Positions 10,955 to 20,888 of a stretch of 64,000 nucleotides of DNA are shown piece after piece. Position 1 is the first letter of the stretch. Every line of letters starts with the position of its first letter. Position numbers and translations under genes: made by a program. The notes under the pieces were generated by a model. The model worked only from the letters and a program-made list of their open reading frames with translations. It searched no databases and was not told the origin of the DNA. The stretch is from Entophlyctis helioformis (taxonomy: Eukaryota; Chytridiomycota; Chytridiomycetes; Chytridiales; Chytriomycetaceae): NCBI GenBank assembly GCA_025526915.1, contig JAHLKH010000050.1:62001-126000 (forward strand), written 5' to 3'.

Positions 10955-12711
10955 TCACTCTGAGCGGTCTGCAGCCGATGCCTTCTCAAGTCGTCGTCGC
11001 TTTGACGCTTGCTTGTGGACTGCTGAGCCTGTCCAAGGGGCAGCAGTTGGTTGCGTGTTGGTAGTGTCACGAAGAACTCTCGTGCGACTGCCTGTTGCGG
11101 CTGCTGTCCTTCTGCATCCAGTCGGCGCACTTGTGTGTGCTGTTGGGGCTGCCTGCTGCAATGTCCGAACGGGCGACGTCACAGCCGACACAGACGCACT
11201 GGCACCAGCTGCTGGTGCTCTCTTCCGCTTGCTTGGTGTTCTTTGGCGGCTGGCTGTTGGCGTGGCAGCCACAGCAACGGCTGGCTCTCCAGGCTCATCC
11301 GTAAGGTCCTTGTCGTCGTCGAGATTGTCAAGGCACACAGTGTCAACAGAGTCGCAACTGTTGACAGCCATCGCACAAGAGGCAGACGAGCTCACCAACA
11401 AGGACGTGGATGGATCACTCGGCGGATCGTTGAGCTGCCGCGTATCGTCGAGCTGCTGTAAGGCATCGTGCTTGGATTGGTCTGACTTTCAGAACTGTCG
11501 AGGCGATACACACAGAATGCCTGCAGCAATTCTGCTCACTCATGTCAACCTCTGTCCTGGCTGCCTTTGTGTAGACAGCATACTCTTTCTGGATGGCATC
11601 GCTGATGGATCCCCATACAAAGATGTTGTATGATCTGTCGTAGGATGTGTATGTGCTGTTTGTGCAGTTAGTCTGCTGTGCGATCAGTGCATACACATCC
11701 TATGAGAATATCCTACCGGCATTTGGAGGATGGCTCAACAAGGAATCCGCACTGCTCAACGTCCATCGACCTGATCTTGAAGATGAGTTGCATCTTTCGT
11801 GTGACTGACATGAACTCTTCCAGGTCTGACTTGTCATTCCGGCCCTTTCCAGTCCGTCGTAAACTGTCTCGCCACGCGTTAAACAGCTGTGTTGCATGCA
11901 ATGGTTAGTGCTGATCGTCAAGGAGAGTGTGTCGCCTGCATGCTTGTAAGCTTACTTGCTCCACGGGATAGGACGTAAGCGCGCGACCATACAGGTGCGT
12001 AAAGGTTACTCCTTCTGGGACTGCAAACTCTGCTTTTGGATCAAGTGTCGCAAGCATGCCCAGATTCTAGCTGTTGGCTGCTGCAAAGACGCTCGTCTCG
12101 GCAAACTGCCATGTGAGGTTTAGAAGTCAGTGAGCGATTGCGCTGCTTATTGTGCGTTGTGGGTGATCAGACTTACCTTGTGATGATCGCGGTACTTTGC
12201 ATAGTGCTCAAGGAGTTGGAAGACGCTGCTCTTGAACGAGGGATCAGGATGCAATGCCATGCATCATGATGTCAGGGTTGCTGGGATCGTCGAGGCATGG
12301 GAGCTTGACGAGAAGCTTGTCAATGTCTTTGAGAAGCACCACCAATACTTCACGGCCGCCAAGTTCCATCTTGATGGCAAGAGCAGGGACGTTGTTGTTA
12401 AGTCGTCTTGGCACAAAGCTTGTCAGAACCAAGGGGAGTCGAGACGGCTGGATGCATATGACGCCTTTACGCGGGCCATCTGTGAGCTTGATGAGTGGCA
12501 GCAGCGAATGTATTTGGTTCTTCTCGTCCTCCAGTGTCATGCTTTCGAATGAACCATTGTCGCAGTGGAAGCACAAGCTGTTGTCCAGAAACTTCCCTGT
12601 TGGGTCGATGACCTGTGGGTCTGCTTGACTCGGATCTGGCTCTGTGGCGGCTGCTGCGTCCATGTCGTCCTGCTGGTGCACAGCGGCATGTGGTGGCTGT
12701 TGCTCGTCCAT
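10955..12711 (-). CDS. Uncharacterised protein with basic C-terminus; frame interrupted
   Basis: Minus-strand exons from MDEQQPPHAAVHQQ (ATG 12711) through LVLTSFVPRRLNNN, a short exon ending LLEHYAKYRDHHK, AVPEGVTFTHLYGRALT, LFNAWRDSLRRTGKG, and YNIFVWGSISDAIQKEY, to an Asp/Thr/Ala-rich tail with PSKRKRAP and KQASKRRRLEK (probable nuclear localisation signals), stop at 10955. Good introns (GTAAGT at 12180, GTAAGC at 11955) separate the parts. Two problems: the first exon meets a TGA at 12243-12245 while the coding sense continues in another frame, and a TAG near 12070 interrupts one splice choice (a later acceptor, aaagcagag, would avoid it). It may be a decaying gene or carry sequence errors. 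Family unknown. It is transcribed divergently from the XPG-Fanzor gene. Confidence 0.5.
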
Positions 12712-13063
12712 TCCAACTGTGTCGCCAGAGCACCACTGCCACTGGTGGTGGGATCGCTGTGATTGGTCGAGCCCAGATCTGGTCGCGGCACTTGCCCAAA
12801 TGTGCGCCATCAATAGCGAGCACAACACGGGCGACGACACAGCGGCAGCTGACGGGCGGATGGTTCCGACAGGCGGATGGTTCCGACGGGCACGATGGAC
12901 ATCGGGAAGCGGGCGAACAAAGGCACCGAGCGAGCGGAAAATTGGGCCAAGCTGCCACGTGGCAGGTGGATCTGATGCAAAAAAAAAGTGGATATGGGCA
13001 GCGCTGGGTTTTTCCCATCCCAACAAACAGGCCTTGTTGCACTACACACCCACGGCCGCTGAC

Positions 13064-13155
13064 AGGTGTGTTTGTGTGCCTGTGTGCCTGTGTGTGTGTG
13101 CCTGCGTGTGTGTGTTTCTGTGTGCCTGCGTGTGTGTGTGTGGGTGTGTGTGTTG
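13064..13155. repeat. TG-rich microsatellite
   Basis: Runs of (TG)n interrupted by cctg and cctgcg units. Simple repeat, not coding. Confidence 0.85.
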
Positions 13156-13289
13156 GAGAGGGACGTGTGCATGCAGGCGCAACTGAGCGGCAGACAGCAG
13201 GCTGCACCGATGCACTGCTGGAAGTAGAAGCGCTTGCTGGTACTGACCGTCACGCTGTTCTATGCCCCTGCCTGCCACGCTCTTCACAG

Positions 13290-13383
13290 CCCAAGACCTC
13301 ATCAGCCCACGACTGCCGCCTGCCCAAGACAACCAGCCCACAACTACCGTCTGCCCAAGACCTCGTCATCAGCCCATAACTGC
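13290..13383 (+). repeat. Three imperfect direct repeats of ~32 bp before the XPG-Fanzor gene
   Basis: Units start at 13290, 13323 and 13354, each opening with 'cccaagac' and containing a 'cagccca..aact.c' core. They lie 130-220 bp before the ATG at 13514. They could be transcription-factor sites or a subterminal repeat of the element; sequence alone does not decide. Confidence 0.7.
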
Positions 13384-13513
13384 CACAGTACGCCCCACTC
13401 CTTGCCGCCCATTCTGTTTCGCCGCTGCCACGTGCTTTCTTGCTGTGTGTTTTCTTGCAGACACTCTCTTCACTGCCACATGCTGACGCCCCCGCCACTC
13501 GCCTTGACACAGC

Positions 13514-16500
13514 ATGGGAATCACCGGGTTCGGCCAAGTATCCAAGAAGGGGTATTGCAGCGTCGCAATACACCCCGACGACAAGGTGTCCGATGCATTG
13601 GACGTGGCATTCGGAGCCACACAGCAGCACCAGCCTCATCAACAGCATCAGCCTCATCAGCCAGCCGCACCCAGCATCATCATCATCCTCGTCGACATGC
13701 TGAGTGTGTTCTACCCTCAGCTCGCGGCAGCAGCCGCACTTCAGCCGCCATCGTCCATTGGTGAGTGGCTGGAGATCGTCGCACCCATCCTTGAGGCATT
13801 CCTCAAGTCAGTCGGCGACGGCCGGATCATCATCTTCCACGTCGACGGCCAGCACGGCGACTCTGGCATCAAGCAGCAGGCGCATACCAGCCGCGCCTTG
13901 AGCGTCTTGCGCGCAGCGGCCAAGGTCCAGCAGTTCTTTGCCAAACGTGCAACCAATCAAGGGTTTAGACAGCTAGCAATGCAAGTTCCCTGCTTTGTGT
14001 TGCATGATGCGATCCTAACTAACAGTCGATGTTGCAGAAAAGAGCTGCAAGCCCTCCTCCATTCATTCACGTTGACACGCGACCATAAGGGCCACATTGC
14101 CGAGGCTCTCAAGATGCTGCTTGGACCCACTTCCCCGCATAGGGTCTGTTGGTGTGCCCACGAGGCCGACGTTTGCATTGCACGCGACGCTGCCGAGTAT
14201 GCAAGCCAGCCAAGGTACAGATAGCCATGACATCCGTCTGTTGTGATTGATGGCTGACAATCTGCATCTCACAACAGCGACATTCCCATGGCGGTGATCG
14301 CCAATGACTCAGACGTCATTTTCCACTGCGCCGGACGTTGTCCTGTGATCACGACACGCATGTACCGCGGCCGCGCCACCAATATCCACACATACAATCA
14401 CCAGGGCATTGCGACTGTTGCAGCTGCCCTGGGATTGCGCAGTTTCCCGGGCGCTTGCCAACTGGTCGCCGCCCTTGCAAAAAACGACTATCACGATTGT
14501 TACGGGCGAGGTGTGTGCGATTCCTGGCTTCATGCTCTGTGTTGTCATTGATCCTGTGGTGTTGACTAACTCGCGTTGCCACTCACATCATCTTGCAGGC
14601 ATTGCTGCTGCCGTCAAGTTCGTTAACAAGCAGTTTGACGCCACAGCAAAGAAGCGCGGCTTCAACAACCCGGCCGACTTCTGTGCGCTCCTTCACGATC
14701 GTATGGAGGCCATGGATTTCGCGTACACTGTCGGATTCGCGTACTACAACGACCTCCTGAAGGTTGGAGGCGTGGCTCTTGCCAAAACTTTCCTGAACGC
14801 CTTTGCCGTTTTCATCCTTCACGAGGAATCTGGGGCTTTCGCCAACACGGTCGTCGCCCAGACTGGCAACAGCAGTCAATCCACTGCGCCAGTGCCGAGG
14901 CAAGTCTTTGCTTGACCGGTCGAGGACGCTGCATTGTGGATGCATTTGCATGCATAGCAGCATACTGACCATTCATTGCTACGTGTCAATGACAGCAGCC
15001 AGGCTGCCAACACGACCACCACGCCCCAAGAACGGTATGTATGCATGTGATCTCTACGGGTTCTCGCATTACTGACTTATGCTCCTATTTTGATGTCATT
15101 GTTGGATCGTGATGCAGATGCCAGCTGCGCAACGGCTGCGTTCTTGTTCACCCCAAGTCACAGAAACACAACCCCAACTCGATCGCCGTACATCTGACTC
15201 TGGAGGACGTCGAACGGCTTGGCATCGACATTCTCAACACGAGGGAGATGGATGCAACTTTGGACAAGATCAAGAACTGCCCAATCGCTCTCGACTGTGT
15301 CCTCAAGTACACGGCAGATCGCCTTGCTGGCATGCCAGACAGTGTTGCTGCCCGTGATCGTCTGGCCGAGATCAGCAGGTCGGCGAGCTCGAAACTGTTA
15401 TGGATTGTCCACGAGCAGTCTCAAGCAGCGACAGTACGCGCGACGCTCGAGCCAGTCGATCAGGCTGTTTGGGATGGACACGTAAGTTGCTGCATGTCTC
15501 TGATGCATGTGCACTCCTCGCCTGGACGTGTCAAACTCAATCCACTGCTCATTGTACAGGGCGCTGCTGAAAGGATGAAGAAGCAGTTGGGCAAGATTGT
15601 CAATCGTCCATGCAAACCACACCGCCACTTATCGACACCGCGTACGTACTGCTTGCATTGGGATCATGCCAACTCGTGTACTGACAGCACCTTCTTTGCT
15701 GAACGGTGCCATTACAGAAACAGAAGCGGAGAAAGACTCACAGAAAGACCCACAGCAAGTCAAGCATCAAGGCAAGGCCATCACCCGAGGCGGTTCCCCA
15801 TTGACCGCTGCCGACATCTGCAACAAGGCCGCGGACAGGCTGAACGAACTGAGAAGCCTCACGGATGGCCAACCAGTGACACGCCGCGAGCAGCTGAAAG
15901 CGGCCATCGACTTGCTAGAGTCCATCATCAAGCAAGCCACGGTGCGTCTTCATCTTCACTGGCTGTGTGTGCATGCCATGACTTGGCACGATTGCTCATT
16001 GTTCCACTTGACAGGAGGCTCAAGTGCCCAAGCTGCCCGAGCAAGAACCGCCATCTGCCGACGGCCAGGCTGATCAAGCAGACCGCAAGATCTTGTATCT
16101 CAATCAAGATGCAGACATCCGGACGACGGTCAGTTCTGGTGTTCGTGCTCCATTGCTGCTTGCGTGTACATTGTGTGCACTTGGAATGCATTGCTGATGG
16201 TGCATCCAACCTCCACAGGCGCGACGCCAAATCACCAAGCAACAGGAGGCTGCGAACAAGCAGAAGCGCGAAAAGCAAGCTGCCAAGGCCATGGCAGACA
16301 AGGCCATCGACAGGAACAAGGAGAGTGCACGCCGGCAAGACCGCCACACCCAACCAGTGGACCCGAAGCAGACGTGAGTGTTGTACACTGTGCCATGTGC
16401 CTTGGGCATGCTTGCTGACATCTGTGGGGTTTGCAGACGCAAAGGTGGAGCACGAGTGACACAACGTTGGGTTGACAGAAAGGAGGGACGCCTCACGTCA

Positions 16501-19500
16501 GGGGCACCCATGACGCTCCCTGCGGCCACTGCCAGCAACAATCAACAGCCTGCTACAGTCACCAGCGGCGATGATCAACAGCCAGCCGCGGACACGCCCG
16601 GCCATCCCACCAATGACGCACCTGATCCACCCGCTGCAGACGCACCCGACCATCGTAGCATGAGAGTGGAGCTGGAGGTAAGATTTAGGATCACCATTCT
16701 GCCTGCCTGCATGCATGTATGACTTTGCATTTACTGACATGTTGGCTGGCATGGTGCTCAGGACATGCTGTCCAGTGGCCCGCAGAGTGCCCCGATCTTT
16801 GGCGTTCATGCCATCAGGTCATCGGCAGGTTGGACGCGTCCTCTGCTCTCCCAGGACGTCGTCGCAAGGGTGCACTCGTTTACCGTCGGTGCGCGGCATG
16901 CCGGCCTCGTCATCATCGGCGCCATCCTCGAAGAGCTGCTTGAGCTCGATCAAGACGCACCCCTACCGCCCAAGTACCATGTCTACGGCTGGCTCGATGG
17001 CCAGACAACGCGGTACTGCTTCCTGGATGTCGACTTCAAGCAACTCGACAACCTCGGTGACAAGGACATCATCAAGGGCCTCGGCGCTGTCACGAAAGCG
17101 GAGCTCCTGTCTGGCCGGTTCACGCTTTGCGAGGGCATCACTGCGCGGGCCATGTACGGACGGAGTCGATACAACCACACGAGCCAGGAACGTCGCTTTG
17201 GGCACCCAGTGAAACTGGCAAAGGGTACAACACTCGAGTGCTGTACATTCGAGTCGCCTGAGTCGCCTGAGCATGACACCGCCAAGCAGCCCGACGATCA
17301 ACCAGTTGCACCCCAGCCAGCTGTGCCTGATGATCACGGCAAGCCTGAGCAGCCAGCAGCAGCAGCACTGGCAGTGCCAACACCAGATGACATTCTCTCG
17401 ATCATCACCACAGACGAGTCGTCCATGGCATCCCTCTTCCGGCACGTGTCGTATGTGTTGACTGGAAGCGGGATGGAGCAGCCGCAGTCCACCATGCTCC
17501 AGCTCAATGCTTGGCTTGTGACCATCGCCCAGCTCATGATCCATCGTTGCTGGACGCCGAGCACGTTGCAGGCCAACGCGACCAAGAGAGCCAACGCGAC
17601 CAAGAACAACGCGCGGCAGAAGGGCACAACCAAGAACGACGCGCGGAAGGCTGAGTGGAAGGCAGGCGCACGGCATCCGACCAGATGGTGGTCGAGCTCG
17701 CACCCAGACAATGCACAACGGGCTGATGCACAGCAGGCAGCTGTGCCCTATCGGCTTGTCAACACCCTGCTGACCGCGAGCGGCGACATATTCAAAAACC
17801 TGGCGAGGGAGGTGAGCGCCACACTCGCCACACACTTCATCACAAACCGGTCAAAGCTGGCATTGGTCGCAGCCCAGAGAGCAATGCCTGCTGCGACTTC
17901 TGAGCAGATTGCAGCGTGGGTTGATGCCATATTCGCGACCGTTGAGACCACGAAGGTCGCCAGGCGTGCCGCCACTCAGGACACTGCTCAGGCTGCTGCT
18001 CAAGACGCCCCATTGCTGGCCATCGAGGACGACGCCATGGACGACGCCATGGATGCCACCCAGGATGTCGCTCATCCCGCCCCAAGTCTCAAGCGGACCG
18101 CGTCACAGCTTCTGCTGGCCACCGATGGCAGCACATCCAAGAGGCAAAAGGACGAGACTACTGCCCCTGTCGCCACAGATGCCACGCAGGACACACCACC
18201 AGCCGCACAGGACGGGGACGCCATCGAGATCCCGCAAGAGCTGCATCCAATTCAGGCGATTGTGCGCAGCATGTCAACATCGGACATTGGACGGTTCTAC
18301 CAACTCCTCAAGCTCGCTGGCACTTCAGTGATGAAGCTATGCCCGCAGCCAGCCAGCCGCGATCCTTTTATCCTCATCACCGAGGCCACGCTCTTTTGGG
18401 CAGTGGTGGGGCAGCAAAGGGATCGCATGAATGGCAAGCGCGATCCTGTCCTCCAAGCATTGCGAGAGGAGCTCCTGGCCGCAGTTGGTAAGTTGCATGT
18501 GTCTATGCCACGTCAATGCTATTTGATGCTGACACTCCACTTTTATCCAAAACTGCAAAGATGGCACGTTGACTCTCGAGTCGACTAACAACGACATCCA
18601 AAGGGCTTTCAGCAATAGCAAGGAGCTGGCCATCCTCGACATCCTCCTGCCCGGCCTCCGCCCCAAGAATCGACGCCTTCCAACACAGGCTGAGGGTGAT
18701 GAGGCTGCAGTTGATTCTCAGCCTCTGGTGGCTTCAAAGCAAGTGATCAGACAAGGCAGCATCATGACGGATGGATACACGGTCTATCAGCTGGCACTGG
18801 ACTGCCGCGCAGACCGTCCAGAGTCGCCTCGCAGTATGTGCCATGCTTGGATGCTTTGGTGCACGCATTGATTCTGACCACTGCCTTGCTCTGCAGGTCC
18901 CAACGCGGCGTCTCCAGCCCAGCAGCCCAGTCTTGCGGATGCTGCTGTTGGCATCCTTAATGCCTTGAATGGTCAATTTATTGAGCCTGACCACATGGAC
19001 ATCACATGTGAGTTGCTGTGCCAATCCAGACGCATGCTTGTTGTCCACACCGACTGACATGCCATCCACAGCCGCCGATCCTGCCGACTCATCAGCCACC
19101 AAGCCATACACGCCCAATCCTGTAAGCCACTTGCATGCTAAACTCGCGCATTGGTGCCCATGCATTGCACATTCCTCACTCATGCCATGGCATGGCAGGC
19201 TCAGCGCAACTTTAATGCATCCCAGCGACTGCCCAATGTTGCTGATGCCAACAAGCTGCTCGCCGACAAGGGCTACCAGACTGTTCGCGTTGTCAGCTTT
19301 GATTGGGGCCAGCGGTACCTGTATGGCGCGTCCAGCATGCTGGTCAATGTTAAGGAGGAGACATACACCATGGAGTCCAACTACGTGCTCTCTTCTGGCA
19401 TGGCACGAGCCGAGCACAGCCTTCAGCGGTGGTATGCATGCAATGACTCTGCCACGCGCACTCTTGACCAGATCAACTCACAGTGCCTGCCTCTTGTGCC

Positions 19501-20376
19501 AGGTTCAACAATCGATATGCCAAGGCGACCGACGTCCACGAGGCCATTGCATTCAAGACAGCAAAGCATGCCGATCCAGCCGTCTCAGCAGGCGAGAGAG
19601 CCTTTTGGGATCTGCGCTGCCATGCGTACTGCACGCCATTCCTGAATGCACGGGTACGTTTTCTCTGTTTCTGGATGCCCATTGCCATGACCGCCATACT
19701 GCTTGATCGCCTGCTGATTGCACTGGATGGCATGGCGTGACATGGCATTCCACAGAAGGTCAAGGCCAAGCGGTTCACCATGCGCAGCAACAGCATGTCT
19801 TTTCGCGGACATGCTCTTGAGGGCATCATGAATCTGGCAGGATCGACCACTAGATATCGCGCATCTCGTGCGTCTCAAGGCCTCCCTGTCAGCAACCCAG
19901 AGAAGGACATTCCCGTTGTGTGGGCATTTGGCATCGACTTTACAGGCCAAGGTGGCCGGCACGCTGTGTTTGAGAGGTTTCTCATCAGGCATCTGCGGTC
20001 GTCTGGATATGCCTATGTGCGTCTGATGCCAACTATCCATCCATCCATCTGTGCACCAACTGACCACACGATCATGCACACACACACACACACACAGATC
20101 TACCGCTGCAACGAGAACCTGACCAGCCAGATGTGCCCGCAGTGCAAGCAGCGGATCCCAGACAAGAACCGCACCAACCTGCGACGCTACGAGTGCACAG
20201 ACTGCAAGACTGTCTACCACCGCGATGTGCTTGGTGCCACCAACATCGGAATGGTCGCACTGGGGCATCTGCTCTTTGGACACCGGCCGCTCTACTTGAC
20301 GCACACGCCAGCCGGTCAGCCTGTCAACAGCATCGCAGCAGCATCCTCCATGGACACAGCACGTCACTCCATGTGA
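13514..20376 (+). CDS. XPG/FEN1-type nuclease fused to a Fanzor (TnpB-like) RuvC nuclease
   Basis: Nineteen exons: 13514-13980, 14038-14214, 14278-14510, 14599-14899, 14996-15034, 15118-15481, 15560-15641, 15718-15941, 16015-16128, 16219-16373, 16437-16677, 16762-18487, 18561-18833, 18897-19007, 19072-19121, 19199-19431, 19503-19653, 19756-20016, 20098-20376. They total 5,481 nt (1,826 residues) with matching phases and no stop. Introns 1 and 4 are GC-AG. N-terminus MGITGFG is FEN1-like; acidic ligands fit D61, D111 (HVDGQ), E198/D200 (HEAD), D225/D227 (NDSD) and D285 (NDY). Residues ~520-1500 are a linker with a helical Lys/Gln-rich exon, an unknown block (16762-17260) and a likely NLS (LKRTASQ...KRQK). 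The C-terminus has RuvC-I VVSFDWGQR (D1554), RuvC-II RCNENLTS (E1740), zinc ribbon C1747/C1750/C1767/C1770 and RuvC-III HRDVLGATNIG (D1777). Fanzors are RNA-guided DNA endonucleases. Two separate genes cannot be excluded without transcripts. Confidence 0.85.
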
Positions 20377-20466
20377 CTTCCAGCACAACCACCAACACTT
20401 TGAATCGGGGCACCTCCCGATCGACCTAACGGGTCACTTATCACATCATTATTTCAATAATAATGA
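20377..20466 (+). ncRNA. Candidate omega-RNA scaffold or structured 3' end of the Fanzor gene
   Basis: Three hairpins follow directly after the stop codon. Stem 1 is ATCGGG (20404-20409) with CCCGAT (20416-20421) and a 6-nt loop. Stem 2 is GACC (20423-20426) with GGTC (20432-20435). Stem 3 is TCATTATT (20446-20453) with AATAATGA (20459-20466) and a 5-nt loop; it is perfect. In known Fanzor and TnpB loci the guide RNA scaffold overlaps or follows the 3' end of the nuclease gene, so the position is suggestive. A terminator or UTR structure would look the same. Confidence 0.35.
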
Positions 20467-20849
20467 AAGGTAAGCATCTCGTTGGATGTGCCTCGCCCGC
20501 CTGTCGTCGCATGCTCGTTGCTGACTCGAACCTTCCATCGTGTGATGTGCTTGCTTGCATTCGACGCTTCTCGGGTTGAATCCAATTCCAAAACGCTTGG
20601 TAATTGTTTGAATGTCGGGCCATTTGCCGGCGGAGTTTGGTTGGTCGACGGCGACGACGTCATGGGATTCGCCCTGGATTCGCCCTGGGTTCGCCTGCGG
20701 TTCGCCCTGGATCAGCCCTCAGATTGGAGCAGGCTGGGAGGTGGGCTGGAGATGGCTGGAGCTGGACGGCGGCAGTGCTGTGTTGATCGGCAGTGCTGAA
20801 CAGCGCTCGAGGGCTGGAGCGTGCGGCAATGGAGACAGGCAGGCAGTCT
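20467..20849. other. Non-coding stretch between the Fanzor 3' end and the LAMTOR5-like gene
   Basis: No convincing gene on either strand. It contains repeated 'ttcgccctgg' motifs at 20669-20710 and Gly/Trp-coding purine-rich sequence. Nothing identifies its function. Confidence 0.5.
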
Positions 20850-20855
20850 TTTATT
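20850..20855 (-). promoter_or_regulatory. AATAAA polyadenylation signal on the minus strand
   Basis: It lies about 35 nt beyond the probable stop of the small minus-strand LAMTOR5-like gene, which supports that gene's 3' end. Confidence 0.5.
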
Positions 20856-20888
20856 GGTGGCCCGCGGCCTGCTGGGCGCGGTGCTGGC

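Larger units (their letters stand above)
12712..13513. other. Divergent intergenic region upstream of the XPG-Fanzor gene
   Basis: About 800 bp with no convincing coding frame. It holds a poly-A run of 9 (12979-12987), a long TG-rich tract and a three-copy ~32-bp direct repeat directly before the XPG-Fanzor start. It presumably carries promoters for both the minus-strand gene at 12711 and the plus-strand gene at 13514. No terminal inverted repeat matching the 3' side was found by eye. Confidence 0.6.
13514..20466 (+). mobile_element. Fanzor-bearing element or domesticated locus, ends undefined
   Basis: Fanzor genes usually sit inside eukaryotic transposons. Here the coding part is certain, but neither terminal inverted repeats nor target-site duplications could be seen. 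The 3' hairpin cluster at 20404-20466 is the best candidate for a right end. Eighteen introns and an intact reading frame argue for long residence and possible domestication. Confidence 0.35.

Noticed and set aside
12615..13379. Plus-strand frame leading toward the XPG-Fanzor gene as a possible 5' exon
   Set aside because: It crosses TG microsatellite and tandem repeats and is Cys/Val-rich; the MGI start at 13514 is the canonical XPG N-terminus.
13064..13383. Possible CRISPR-like array
   Set aside because: The repeats are a dinucleotide tract and three imperfect adjacent units without unique spacers; the organism is eukaryotic.
20098..20376. Stand-alone bacterial TnpB or IS200/IS605 insertion
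   Set aside because: The C-terminal module is spliced to eighteen upstream exons with spliceosomal introns, and no TnpA transposase is nearby.
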